In this document: in pieces, positions 12,201-21,794 of the stretch
How positions within the stretch are numbered: position 1 is the stretch's first letter
How the letters are laid out: each line of letters begins with the position of its first letter
NCBI GenBank assembly: GCA_014607495.2
Contig: CP053160.1
Coordinates: 10,354,001-10,418,000 of the forward strand
Reading direction: 5' to 3'
DNA: 64,000 nt
DNA from: Carposina sasakii
Lineage: Eukaryota > Arthropoda > Insecta > Lepidoptera > Carposinidae
The notes under the pieces: model-generated
What the model was told of the DNA's origin: nothing
The model's database searches: none
What the model saw: only the letters and a program-made list of their open reading frames with translations
Position numbers and translations under genes: made by a program

Positions 12201-14087
12201 AACATAAGTCAGGTACTAGATTTGTTCGCTGTTTGTATACTGTCCGATGTGTATGAGCTCTATGTCGCAACTCCACTGTGGAGTGTGTAGCCGAAGCCCG
12301 TACACACTCGCTTGTCACTCACACGCCGGCGTACTTACGTACCATAGACTATACCATAGACACGTGTCAAGACTTTAAACTGTGATTTTGATGTGCCAAC
12401 CGCACGATCGGAGGATCGGAATGAAAAGAAGCGGTAAATTTATTCACATAACTTAATGGATTTGCTTATTGTAGTAGCTCTATCTTATTACTGTCTCGAT
12501 TTTCTAGTAGTGTCATTATGAACTGTGAATTTTGTCGGTTTTAAGGGTGGGTACTCTGGTATTAAGTATATTTACGTTAAGTAGTTTTGTCGCTTTACAA
12601 TGTGCATGAACCGAAGAGTTAGTCGTTGGCTGAATTGGATACTATGAGCGAACGTCTCAGGTCACACTCAACATGCATGACATACGGATGCGATTATTAT
12701 ATCGACGAGTATTATACAGTGTGATTTTTCATGTGAATTATATTTATCCTACCTACCTGTGTTCCTTTGCTTATATTGCACCTTAATCAGCCGCAAAGAT
12801 GTGCATACATGTGCCCACTTCACACATCATTGGTTTACTAAACTTGTTGTTCACACCCGTATAGTAGCCAAGCATTCTAGATATCAGACCCACCTACAGT
12901 TTGTTGACAATGACGTTTGAAATAGTTTTATATTCCCTTTTTTTTGTTTTTCAGTTCTTTATTTTTAGAAGTACATATTTTTAAACACACGATGTAATAC
13001 ACAACACACTCTTGGCTACTGTAGGTTTATTTTTGTATTTACAACGCGCGACAGTGGTGTTTGGATATAAAATTGTCTATTGGAACACCGTGCCGGAGTT
13101 TTTATTAAATTCTAAACTAGGTACCCTTCTTTAAAATGTTATTGAGCAGCCCTAGTTGTAAGTTAAATGCTTTTTGGTTATTTTAATTTTAGTTACAAAA
13201 AAGGTAAGTTTTAGTCAATTTATATGTACATATTTAAGTAAAATTGGTAACTCATTTTTATTTTTTCCTTATTATCTCATTAACATCGGGGGAAAGTTAC
13301 ACTCATCCCTGCGCTGCTTAGTAACAAACTGCAAAATGTAATGTCATACTCATGCTCTCCTGTATCTAGTCACTGTGGCGTGTTGTAACTTAGGGTAAAG
13401 GGAGCTGGGAATTTAAGCCGAAAATTCGGGATTGAACTCCAATAATTTTCGAGTGTGGGCTTCGAAACTAGTTTTCGATTGATGTAGCCTAGATGGTATA
13501 GTTGCCAGCTTGTTTTTGGAGGCTAGAGCTCGACTGTGGTTCAGTCTTGAACGTTCGCTTGGTGACGCCAAACTTGCTGCGTGGACACATGTATGCGCTT
13601 CGCCGGCCAACTGCCGCGGGCCAGTACGCTACCTCACGACTAGAGCATTGACTAAACACGCGATATCTTATATTTTTATTTTATAAACTGGATAAAACAT
13701 TGAGAATATTATTACCTTAAAGTCAATTAAACTAACATTTTAAATAATACCAACTGAGAATTTAACATATTCCATTCTAATCCTAATAATTCAGGGAACC
13801 TTAGTTTGGAACTAAATTAATTTCCAATTTTAACTAATTAAACACAATAAACCCTCAAAAAAACCACCCCCGGTATAATTTGAAAATTCCGAAAAAAATG
13901 ACAGCCCCATTTGGCGCCCATAGATTTTCGAACACGCTATGCTCTAGTCAGTATTGGCAGCGGCACTGCCCGGCGGCGCTCTGACCCGGCTCTGCCCGCA
14001 GGTGTGCTGCTACCCGGGATGATGCCGGTCGGCGCCATGTTCCCCGGCGTGCCCGGCCTGCCCGTCATGCAGCCCCGCTACCGGTAG
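3211..14087 (+). CDS. BuGZ: BuGZ / ZNF207 homologue, 11 coding exons
   Basis: BuGZ (ZNF207) binds microtubules and Bub3 and supports kinetochore loading and spindle assembly (family knowledge). Exons read from splice sites, all phase-compatible: 3211-3251, 3384-3510, 3772-3898, 4096-4169, 5233-5357, 5813-5908, 6502-6625, 7870-7974, 8548-8619, 9591-9768, 14002-14087. They total 1155 nt, 384 aa. The start [14 protein letters not shown] is the family's hallmark N-terminus. Two C2H2 fingers follow: C13/C16/H29/H34 and C37/C40/H53/H58. The conserved stretch [12 protein letters not shown] comes next, then an acidic [14 protein letters not shown] stretch, a Met/Pro-rich segment, KPTFPAY, and the GLEBS core [12 protein letters not shown] (about residues 239-250). 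The tail is Ala-rich then Pro/Met/Val-rich and ends PRYR, like the short aromatic/basic end of ZNF207. An alternative ending at 9791 gives 363 aa. The identity is very secure; the isoform structure is inferred. Confidence 0.95.
3384..3898 (+). CDS. BuGZ: BuGZ exons 2-3: zinc-finger module
   Basis: Exon 1 (ends 3251 before gtatcc) joins 3384-3510, which completes finger 1 and encodes finger 2 with the linker [17 protein letters not shown]. The donor is gtgggt. Exon 3 (3772-3898) begins [11 protein letters not shown] and carries [16 protein letters not shown], the segment that follows the fingers in all ZNF207 proteins I know, and ends at gtataa. Phases are 2, 0 and 1. The fingers belong to the microtubule-binding N-terminal part of the protein (family knowledge). 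Nothing is missing from the metal ligands. Confidence 0.93.
4547..4564 (+). CDS. BuGZ: candidate 18-nt microexon of BuGZ
   Basis: Inside the intron between exons 4 and 5 there is an acceptor (attgaatttcag), 18 nt encoding EQNFNA, then a consensus donor gtaagt. It is phase 0 on both sides, matching exon 4 (ends in phase 0) and exon 5 (begins in phase 0), so inclusion would simply add six residues. Transcript support cannot be seen here, and a chance pairing of splice signals is possible. Confidence 0.4.
4760..4915 (+). repeat. dispersed repeat ('ccatacggcgaacggagcag')
   Basis: Matches 55186-55315 closely: catacggcgaacggagcag, gctccagg, ccaaatcctagag, aggagcaaacaggagagg. It lies in a BuGZ intron; the other copy lies in Vrp1 intron 1. 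Class not recognised. Confidence 0.7.
5233..6625 (+). CDS. BuGZ: BuGZ exons 5-7: Pro/Met-rich low-complexity region
   Basis: Exons 5233-5357, 5813-5908 and 6502-6625 encode a low-complexity stretch: repeated Met-Pro-Gly and MMMQGMQGM runs, [20 protein letters not shown], then a Thr/Ala/Ser-rich segment. In vertebrate BuGZ the equivalent region drives phase separation on the spindle (family knowledge); the same role here is inferred. The junctions fall inside AGG and AGT codons and are consistent. Introns 5813-upstream and 5909-6501 hold repeat fragments only. Confidence 0.88.
6682..6810. mobile_element. foldback MITE ('ctatagtgcgtttca' type)
   Basis: Ends ctatagttcgtttgaatt and tatgaaacgcactctatag are roughly complementary. 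A second copy, 35851-36000, has ends ttgtccgtttcatag and gtgaaacgcactatag, with a shared interior (tatgaccacat, gttccgaaatcaggcatagg, in inverse order). Confidence 0.55.
6860..7245. mobile_element. foldback element ('acaggatgatttttggtcg')
   Basis: Begins acaggatgatttttggtcg and ends in acaccctgtat. The interior phrase cgatcatttttctccatgg is shared with the clearer foldback at 19610-20012, and its first 75 bases are repeated at 28206-28285 beside Vrp1. Confidence 0.5.
7431..7635. mobile_element. foldback MITE ('ggtctccccacatttatcg')
   Basis: About 25-bp perfect terminal inverted repeats: left gggtctccccacatttatcg, right cgataaatgtggggagacc. The interior is also largely self-complementary (acgcgg/ccgcgt). 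It is non-coding and located in the BuGZ intron before the GLEBS exon. Confidence 0.8.
7743..7846 (+). repeat. lepidopteran 'gtccactgttggacataggc' SINE-like repeat
   Basis: Contains the signature gtccactgttggacataggc and ctcccccaa, then gtcggaagcagcctgcatcc. Other copies or fragments: 8009-8040, 28672-28826 (reverse), 31172-31260 (reverse), 45336-45395, 48130-48178, 49197-49318, 51950-52060 and 59870-59940 (reverse). This is one of the commonest dispersed sequences in moth genomes. Confidence 0.75.
7870..7974 (+). CDS. BuGZ: BuGZ exon 8: GLEBS (Bub3-binding) exon
   Basis: The exon encodes 35 residues, starting [20 protein letters not shown]. The H-P-x-E-D-x-S-L-E-E core with paired glutamates is the GLEBS motif that docks on the Bub3 WD40 face (established for ZNF207, BubR1, Bub1 and Nup98). 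It is flanked by ttttccag and gtgagt. A SINE-like repeat (7743-7846) ends only about 23 bases before the exon, close to where the branch point would be. Confidence 0.93.
8548..8619 (+). CDS. BuGZ: BuGZ exon 9, copy 1 of a duplicated Ala-rich exon
   Basis: Acceptor tatatccgcag, then 24 codons [20 protein letters not shown] plus DDKQ, then donor gtactac. The exon is phase 0 on both sides. Its first 20 residues match the start of exon 10 ([20 protein letters not shown]), so the two are tandem duplicates about 1.04 kb apart. Because the phases are symmetric, it can be included or skipped without a frame change. Which form is used is not visible from DNA. Confidence 0.8.
8769..8893. mobile_element. 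foldback MITE, 'ccccctgattac' family, diverged copy
   Basis: Shows the arm core gcagagccgaagcaatgcg followed by its complement cattgcttcggctttg, with a short loop. It lies in the intron between the duplicated BuGZ exons 9 and 10. Confidence 0.65.
9040..9271 (-). repeat. lepidopteran LINE-tail-like repeat
   Basis: Carries agtggacgcccgcgattt, an aaaatgtcgaaattat block and the 'gctccagccgtttttac' block, ending gcgtttataatattag. Same family as 29208-29403, 31518-31741, 52641-52978 and 54886-55130. I recognise it as a very common moth/butterfly dispersed repeat, probably the 3' part of a non-LTR element. The class assignment is inferred. Confidence 0.6.
9591..9791 (+). CDS. BuGZ: BuGZ exon 10: donor at 9768 or run-on stop at 9791
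   Basis: Acceptor ctaacgcgcag, then [20 protein letters not shown] and a Val/Pro/Met-rich run to VRAIQP. At 9768 a donor gtcagt lets the exon join 14002 in phase 1. If that donor is not used, the frame continues GQYYYSQ and stops at TAG 9789-9791. This is a strongly supported coding block (GC-rich, clear frame) in AT-rich surroundings. The short form would end the protein in a tyrosine-rich tail. Confidence 0.85.
   Translation, partial: FHQQVAAHMSAAVAAARQQAMRRGVLPGVLRVGVPVSMPPVLPVLPVMPQFNLVRAIQPGQYYYSQ
9763..10381 (+). repeat. 164-bp tandem duplication of the BuGZ donor/stop segment, third copy split by a MITE
   Basis: Copy 1 (9763-9926) begins in exon 10 at agcccggtcagtattac and covers the donor, the stop and flank. 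Copy 2 (9927-10086) repeats it closely, including donor and TAG. A third, more diverged copy begins at 10087, is interrupted by a palindromic element (10093-10280), and resumes as ccgaacagtattgctactcg to about 10375. All three include the phrase gggtctcctgtattgtcga. Confidence 0.85.
10093..10280. mobile_element. foldback MITE, 'ccccctgattac' family
   Basis: Long inverted repeats start ccccctgattacgtaaa and end with the complement (acgtaatcaggggg). About 50 bp per arm pair, with the shared core gcaaagccgaag. Relatives lie at 8769-8893, 49889-50082 and 53673-53806 (truncated). No coding capacity. It sits inside the third copy of the BuGZ donor/stop repeat, so it inserted after that repeat formed. 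Confidence 0.85.
10724..10729 (+). terminator. AATAAA, possible polyA signal of the short BuGZ form
   Basis: An AATAAA hexamer lies about 0.9 kb after the 9791 stop. It would serve transcripts that read through the 9768 donor. Further A-rich signals follow downstream, so the exact 3' end is uncertain. Confidence 0.35.
10734..13990 (+). other. BuGZ last intron / short-form downstream region
   Basis: AT-rich, no convincing exon or open frame. It is intron for the long BuGZ form and intergenic or 3' UTR for the short one. The frames at 12015-12290 and 13413-13610 lack any recognisable motif. Confidence 0.5.
14002..14087 (+). CDS. BuGZ: BuGZ terminal coding exon 11
   Basis: Acceptor ctctgcccgcag, then, in phase with the 9768 donor, [20 protein letters not shown] and PVMQPRYR, stop 14085-14087. 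The Pro/Gly/Met composition and the short basic-aromatic end resemble the C-terminus of ZNF207. The GC-rich block stands out from the AT-rich intron before it (9769-14001) and the 3' UTR after it. Confidence 0.85.
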
Positions 14088-15465
14088 CCGCTAAGTTAGT
14101 ACCTTTCAGAACTACGCTCATTCCCAGCCGACGCGACGTCCAATTTGCTTGTGCCCGATTTACTGCGACGCGGATGACCTAGCATTTCCGTGGCTGACTT
14201 AAATCTTATACAAGCTAATGCGATGCGAAGCTAATCCTACTATCCACTACGCCGCGTGAGGATTGTCCGCGTTACACTGAATCAGGAATAAATCCTATAC
14301 AGTTCAATGCTGCAGACCCTACTAAGCCGCGTCGCACTGAATCAGGCCTTAGTCGACCATTTTGGTGCGGATTGCCGGCATGTTGAAATTGACGAGTTTT
14401 ATTGATGTCGTGTCAATCGAGATCAATCGAGTGATATTGTTGTATTGGATTTAAATCTATTTAAATAAATGCTGCGAGATTATGTCAAACCAAATTGGCA
14501 CCATGTCAATAACTGGGTCTATGTAAGGCATACTAAAATTTATTGTATAATAGCATCCACAATTTTGTGAAACTTATTATTACGATGGTGTACGCCATTT
14601 TATTCTACATTGATAAGCACACGCCATCATCCCTCTAGGGTGGGCAGTTAGTAAATTTATTGTATAAGCTCCGCAACTTTGTTGTTCCCCAAATTCTGTT
14701 TGTAATGTCACGGTGTATTCTAAATTCTGATTACAATAATCTAGTTCTCGATCTGTAAGGTGACCAACGGACGGACGGACGTTGTCTTCGGTACGGTCAT
14801 TTGAAAATGTAATCGGAAGTTGTACGATTAAATCTTCAGTAAACGGTTCCCCTATTTGAAATTTTATGTACTTTTGTAGCAGACATAGGTATTTAAAAAT
14901 GTGGCAATGATCTATGTACTAATCTTTCCCAAATATGTACTTAGTAGTTTTCATTTAACAGAGTAAATTACGTCAACAAAGTAATGTACGAAGTTGTTTC
15001 TTCAGCCGATGCAGATCTACGCTTTCTCAAATGACCGCATCGCTTTTATAATAAGGTAACCTACCTATAGGCTTAAACTGTATAATGAATAATGTGTAAA
15101 TTCTGTTTTGCGAGGGTGTATGTCGCGTCCGCTTGTCGGTTGCGGTTGCTAAGGGCGCGGCGCTCAGGTAAGCGGGACAGGCGATCCCGTCGCCCCGGCG
15201 GGCTGGGCCGGCAACCCCTGCGCCGCAGGCGATTCTGTCACAACTCGCGTTGTTGGATTGACGGCCCCCTGTCCCACATAACATAATATAGACGACAGCA
15301 GTATAGTAGTATACATATACCTCTTAATTCACTGGTGTAAGAAATGTGTGTAATTTTTTTTGATAATTAAGAAATGTTAATGTTATCTCTGCCTTGTTTT
15401 CTTAAGCATTTCCACGTGAAGTTGTGACGTTTGCCTACTCTTGTAGAATTTTGACTATTTTACGC

Positions 15466-15471
15466 AATAAA
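15466..15471 (+). terminator. BuGZ: AATAAA polyA signal for the long BuGZ form
   Basis: AATAAA followed within about 25 bases by a TG- and T-rich stretch (tatggttttttta), the usual layout of a cleavage site. It would give a 3' UTR of about 1.4 kb after the stop at 14087. An earlier AATAAA at 14464-14469 is an alternative. Confidence 0.55.
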
Positions 15472-16190
15472 TGCTCTGGACTATGTATGGTTTTTTTATT
15501 TTATTTGTTATCATCCTTACACCTTAACCTTTGCGGACTGTGAAGTTAGCCTTTGTAATGCGCAGTCCCCGCGCTCTTTTGAATTATATTTACATACTGC
15601 GACCAATATATTTATTTCCTTTCGCACGAACTTCACAATAGCAAAGATCCACCGTACAATAGGTAGGTAAGGTACGCTTATCGAGGATTTCTGGAACTAC
15701 CTTTGATCCACCGAGGCTTAGGTAGGTACTGTAGCGTGAGTGAAGTTAGCCGCATAAGTAAGTATTGTCAGACCTTACTCAAGGACTAAGCCCTAAAACT
15801 TAGGCTAATAACTGTGACGTGGCTATATAAGTGGCAGCCCATAGGAGGGCATTGAAATCATACCGACCTTCGCAAGCACTTGATCTAGCAGCTAGCATCA
15901 TTGTAACTCGGGAGAATTTGCTAAACCTCCACTGGTACTGTCGTGGCTGTTCTTATTTGCAATACAACCGGCACAAGAATATCGATTATATCTGAGTTAA
16001 CTCTAAAGCTTCGGTTAACTAGGACAGCGGGCCATACGTACACAAAACCACGCCCTCTTTACGGTACCGACATGTCAAACATTATATGACGGCACCGTTG
16101 TTATCCAAGAAAACTTGGTACTAAATCGAAAATTAGACCACATGACAAATCCTGATTACGTAAAAAAACAAGACGCCTATACAGGTGTAA

Positions 16191-16446
16191 CAGAAAGGGT
16201 ATATTAAGCGAAAAGCTTTGTAAATAACCCACTATAGAGAACCTATTTCCAAAATTTCAGACTCGAAATCACATGTTTATTTTTCAAGATTGTATGAACA
16301 TTCCTGGCTTGTTTAGGAATTCTCCCTACTAGGTATCTGGAAAAATAAACATGTAATTTCGAGTCTCAAATTTTGTGGGTAGGTTCCTTTTAGTGGGTTA
16401 TTTACATAGCTTTTCGCTAACATACCCTTTCTGTTACACCCTGTAT
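16191..16446. mobile_element. foldback MITE, 'gtgtaacaaaaaggg' family, copy 1
   Basis: Left end acaggtgtaacagaaaggg, right end ctgttacaccctgt, with complementary blocks next to each (taagcgaaaagct and agcttttcgct; ctcgaaatcacatg and catgtaatttcgag). Hairpin of about 255 bp without coding potential. Copies: 33999-34261, 35281-35535, about 36241-36428, and 38970-39116. Confidence 0.85.
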
Positions 16447-16507
16447 ACAAGTGGGCCTGAATATACTCGTGCATACTAGGATTCTTTATCTAAGGGACAT
16501 TGTACCA

Positions 16508-16810
16508 GAATAGCAGAAGTTACCAAGATATGGTTAGAAGTCACGGTTTAGTACACGGAGCAGCTCAAATCATCAGCATAGCAGAAGGTAGCAAGAGATG
16601 GGGAATAGTCGCGTAAGCAGCCAGTATCTCGAGAAATTTTACATGCAGCTACTCAGTACTGGGGTTAGTAAAGAATGCAACAAGAGATGGCAGTCGTGTG
16701 CGCAAGTTTCGAGGAATTTTAAAGTAAAGAATAGCTCACCAAAATATGACGATAGCAGGTTGTTGTAAAGAGATGTTAATAGTCGCGTGCGCAGGTATCG
16801 AGAGGATGCA
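16508..16810 (+). repeat. degenerate tandem repeat, about 95-115-bp period
   Basis: Four imperfect units share agcagaag(g)t..caagagatgg, then agtcgcgtgcgcag and atcgag(g)aattt. The best-matching units start near 16576, 16670 and 16765. No open frame runs through it. Confidence 0.5.
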
Positions 16811-17483
16811 AGATGCTCAGGGGCGCAGAAATTAGTCTAAATCAGAAATAACTGTATTACTGAACAATTTGAATGCTGTCAGGTTAGCCAATTAAAATTC
16901 GAATTTCAGCGATTTTTACCAACATAGCAAATTGAAGTTTTTTCAGTTGTATGTAGGTAGTAAGTACTATTTGCAGTATTTTAACTCCCTAACTTTCATC
17001 AAGTGCATGCAATATCACTTAGAGGGCCCTCCAAGACGGCTTTTCTCGAAAGTAGCGAAGTAATAAAAGTGCGAAGTATTAATAAAGCTGTATATTGAAT
17101 TACACAATTAAGTAATAAAAGGGTAGAGTCCTCTGTACACATAACACGTTTATAAAACAAGTACACAACTATCCCTAAACTGTTAGATAAACCCATAGAG
17201 GTAAATTACCATAGATCAACAATGCCGTGAAAGTTGTAAGGATTTGAGTGATGAACTTTGGACATATTTCTTTGTAAGTATTATCGCAGAAAATTTTAAT
17301 GGCTTGCTTCTATCATAACCTAACTCTGTGGTTGGAGAAAAACATACTATCCCTAACAATACATGGATTACAACAGCTTATAAAATTATTATCTAGTATC
17401 ACCATATAAGAAAACTAATCGTAACCAAATTTAAATCATTTGGTAAAAAATTTACAACATATTTTAAACAAATCTTTGCTAGG

Positions 17484-17643
17484 TAATTATGGTCGATTCT
17501 GACCGCCACAATTAAACATGAAATTAAAATTTCTTTTACCTTTCCCTTTCTTTCTCTCATTTACATTAAAAATGGAAAGAGACAGACATAAATAATTTTA
17601 CCAAAGTTTATGTTTAAGTGTGTCAGTATAGAGACCACATAAT
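17484..17643. mobile_element. foldback MITE, 'gtcgattctgaccgccac' family
   Basis: Left end attatggtcgattctgaccg, right end with diverged complement. Clearer copies are at 22961-23090 and 30456-30567, where the right end reads gtcagaatcgacca. Flanking TA suggests a mariner-type target, but this is inference. Confidence 0.65.
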
Positions 17644-18725
17644 AAAATGAATTTCACAACAAATTAGTATAATCTAACTTACATACTATATTTATGGCAT
17701 CTTGTGCGATGTTGTAATGTATCCTTGAGGCTGATTACATACATAGGTAATAAAACATTACAGTTTTTGTAGAAATAAGTTTTATCTAGCGTTATATTTA
17801 TATGTAAAAAAATGCAACTTGCAGGATCAATAACTACTATCATCATATGCAGCTACTTTTGCTAAGGAACGAATTAGACAAAGACACTTTGACGTGAAAA
17901 TCCACGTCTTTTCTGTTGTATGAATTTGCGACCATTATGTACAGATCCCTTGTCACCATATAGGTGTTACAAATATAAAGTGCCTGCTGTTTTTATATGG
18001 ATAATTTCGATGGACAGAACAAAGCCGCGTGTACAGATAAGTAAGCCTTCAGATACATTCCCAACATAGCAGGTTTTTTAATAAAAAGTAATTACAAATG
18101 CAATTTACCTATATGTATAGCAAGTGCAAGGTTTACAGAATCATAATTTTGCGCCCATTAATATGTTACACTCGTTCCCCCACTTTCTGATGTTTTAAAT
18201 TTAGATTTTACCACCTGCAGACCCAAAATGGCAGTTACTATTTTTGGCTTGCTCATACACGAGCGTCATACAGTTTTACAAGCACCCCCGCATCGCATTT
18301 CTACTATGAAAATGGAGTAAATACTTTCCTTGACTAATTTGGAACCAGCAGGCCTATCTTTATTAACAGTTCATAGTGTTTCAATAAAACTTAATTAAAT
18401 GGAAGTGGCATAATGCGTTGCCTAAAGAAAATTGGCAATACACTAATAGACGCTTACTTTCATCTCATGATGTTTCAATGAGTTATCATTACTATGGAAA
18501 GAGATACGCCATGTCCGTGGTAGGTTAGGTTAGTTATGTGAGTGATCATTACTCATCAATGATCATATTATGAAAACAGATACTGACCCTTATACTTGAT
18601 AACAAGTGTTGTCTTTTCATCAACTATCTATTTGAAAGGAAAAATAAATCGGTGGAACTGGTGACCCCAGTGACCAGTTAAGCCAAATATGTCTACAAAT
18701 ATCGTTTAAATTACAGTCTTCCTGT

Positions 18726-19540
18726 CGGGCTAGCACGACCACGATAAGTAGATATACGATAAAGGATTTCGTATCGTATCTATACCACCATAATTATCGA
18801 TTTCGCGAACATGACCAATGGAACGATACGTTACGTTAAGATTTATCCCGTGTTATGATACGATAAGGCGCGAGATAAGTTAAACAAATGTTTCTAGAGT
18901 AAAAAATATTTTTTTCTTGTTTTTTCAATTGTCGTTCATCTTTTTTTTTCTTTTTTTCCTTTTTGACATCAGATCTCATGTTAACTGCTCTAACATGACC
19001 AGCGAAACACGATACGATAAACCTATTTATCGACTAGCTGTCTAAATACGATAGATATTAGCCGCCATGTTGAATGTTATCGATACCAATTACTAATCAT
19101 TTAATTTTACCTTTGACCTACCTATGTAAACTAAAAACGAGTAAACTAAAACACTAAATTAAAAATATTAAGTTTGGAGCATATCACTGAAAACCTATCG
19201 AACCAAAGAATATATATAATAGGTATTTTCGATTTCTCTAACCTATCTATGCTTATCGCGCACTACAATGTTCATCGATAACAATATCTTGAATTGATGT
19301 CAATATTCGATATTTTTAACATCAAAATACGGTCATGTTCGGCGCTATCGATAGTAACCTATTGACATGCTCGCATTTTATCTATCATATCGTATCGTGC
19401 CGTGTAACGTTAACGGCATGGTTATGTTCGCTGTATCGATAAAATTCAACATGGCGGTTATATTTATCGTATTTTGACAGCTAGGTATCGATAACTTGAC
19501 TTATCATATCGTGTATCGTTGGCCGTGCTAGCCGGGCTAG
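18726..19540. mobile_element. large foldback element rich in TATCGATA
   Basis: About 0.8 kb with long inverted arms. Left start cgggctagcacgaccacga, right end ggccgtgctagcccgg-like on the complement. Inner arm pairs include ctgtctaaatacgatag with gccgccatgttgaa (left, near 19040-19065) against aacatggcggtt and tattttgacagct (right, near 19450-19485). It contains many ATCGATA and CGATACGATA words. No open frame. Confidence 0.7.
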
Positions 19541-19609
19541 TCGATATTACTTTGTAAGTATGATTGATTTACATTTTTTACTTAACTAATACTAATGAAC
19601 AATAATACA

Positions 19610-20012
19610 TACTGGGTGTAAAAAGAAAACTTTGTTCTTTTAATACCTCGTATTCTTTGTGACATCACGATCATTTTTTTTCTATGGAAGCACCCCTGGG
19701 AAACTGTGGGTTTCCAAGATATTGAGGTTCAAAGTTACATTAATATTATAATTTTTTTTTACATAAATCCATCTGAAATCGGTTAACAAACATTTTTTTT
19801 CAAAGATACCATGTCAAAATGTTATAATGTTAGTTTTGTAGGTACATCTGTACTTTGCGCATCAAACGAATACATTGCTTGCAATAAAATGACAGTATTT
19901 TTTCATAATTTTTTTGTCGTTTCCCAGGGTTGGTTCCATAGAAGAAAATGATCGTAACCTTACAAAGAATACGAGGTATTAAAAAACCATTGTTGTCTTT
20001 TTACACCCTGTA
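19610..20012. mobile_element. foldback element ('actgggtgtaaaaag')
   Basis: Left end ctgggtgtaaaaagaaaac with taatacctcgtattctttg. The right end has the complements caaagaatacgaggtatta and gtctttttacaccctgta. Non-coding, about 400 bp. Confidence 0.8.
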
Positions 20013-21631
20013 GATACTTCTGTCTAATAATTAGAAAGTTAAGGTAGCTATGTCGTGATTGACACGTGGTTAAATTATCTTCTACTAGCAGATGTTACTT
20101 AGAAATTAAGAGTAGGTGGGGTAAGACAGAAATGAGAACTGTTTATGTACCCTAGATGGCGCTGCTTCCAAGTAAAGGATTTAATTTAGGTTTTTATTCG
20201 TAAATCTGAGGGGATTCTATTTATAATATAGTTATTTGTAACCGCAATTAACAATAAGAATAAAACCTAATAAAGTAACTGCATATGGGGCAATGTGATC
20301 CTAAGATTTAATGTACTTATTAAAGGAACGCAATTACGTGGAAATTATAATTAGAAGGACATAGCTAAACATATGTATTCAAGTCTCAGACCAAATATTA
20401 TTCAATACAATCAAATATAGGCACACAGCAAAGCCTTGCTCGTAAAATCCAACATTAATGAGGCACTTTCTATGACAAGGTGAAAATGTTGACATACCTA
20501 TAAATATTGAATAGTGTGCGTAACTTTAGGTACATGTAAAAATGTTACATATTACATTTTATTTGATCTGAGCCGGATTTCTAAACTACACATAACGACG
20601 ATATAACTGCGTAGGTAAATACTGATTGCTATCAATACGTAATAATTTATCGAATACCCTAATATAGAAAATCTGCGCAGAATGACATATATAGATATAT
20701 TACAATAATATACACAAAAAAAAGCGCAAACACTTTTAATACCATTTGCGCAGCCTTATCGTTGTTATGTTTAACTGGTAAGTATAATCCTCAACAATAG
20801 CAAGTTAATACAAAACTACAAACTTTGAGCTTTGTACAATCACATTACAATACCTAATTCAGTTGGCTTTTACGATACGATAGTTTCTAACCAATCTAGC
20901 TATTCAATATTGCCTTTATAAAAAGATTGCTACTTTTATCTAAATCTAACAATTTACCAAGATATGTATGTTCGTTACAGTGAATATACCAGGCTACGGA
21001 ACAATCACAACCAGTTCTACTCTTTGAATTATTAGCAGAATGTCCTAGTCAAAATAAAAACCACTACCCTCTTACTTTACTTAGGCCATGGCGGTTAGAC
21101 TTCATTTAAGAAAAACGCTAAATGACGGCTTCCCATTGGAGGAAATGGTTTGATAACGTTGCGACCTTCGTTGCCATTTGTTAAATAATTACGTTATCTA
21201 AGGTCCCTTAATGTAATTTAATGCGACCTCTTTAGAGTTTAGAGCCGATAGATTTCTTTCACAAGACATTCTGCAAATAATTTTTATCATCCGTGTGAAC
21301 TCTTGGCACATAAGTAAAAGTCACGTAATTTTAAACTTTTCTGCGCTGTTACTTTTGTCGAAATACCAAAAATATTTGCGAAACCCAACTTTATATTTCA
21401 GTATTATTTTTTCGGCGCACCTCGAAATGGCTAACTGTGCGACAAATATTTAGAAACAGTAAATTATTACTCTTGTGATTTATTGTACTCTTATTGCACT
21501 AGGATAAGTATGTAACATTATATTTGCTAGTCTGAATCTAAGTAGATAATTCCTCAACAAAATAGGCGACAGATGTCAAATATGTTATGTTTCGCCTACA
21601 TTATAGGTATGTCTTCGCTCTCGCTATCTCT

Positions 21632-21637
21632 TTTATT
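21632..21637 (-). terminator. Vrp1: AATAAA polyA signal for Vrp1
   Basis: The minus strand reads aataaa here, about 160 bases beyond the distal stop at 21795. This places the whole 312-codon extension inside the natural Vrp1 terminal exon, as either 3' UTR or coding sequence. Another hexamer lies near 21480-21485. Confidence 0.45.
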
Positions 21638-21794
21638 TTATGCCAAAATGAACGAGATAGCAAATACATAGATAACTTTTAACGGCCATTGGACCCCAAT
21701 AAATGCGCATGTAGTTCCACAAAGGAAATCTGTACTTCATAATAATCGACTACCTACTACATCACTCAATACTATAGAACCTGGAACACAATGA

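Larger units (their letters stand above)
15480..21620. other. intergenic region between the two convergent genes
   Basis: No gene recognised. It holds foldback elements (16191-16446, 17484-17643, 18726-19540, 19610-20012) and a degenerate tandem array (16508-16810). The remainder is AT-rich anonymous DNA. Confidence 0.6.
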
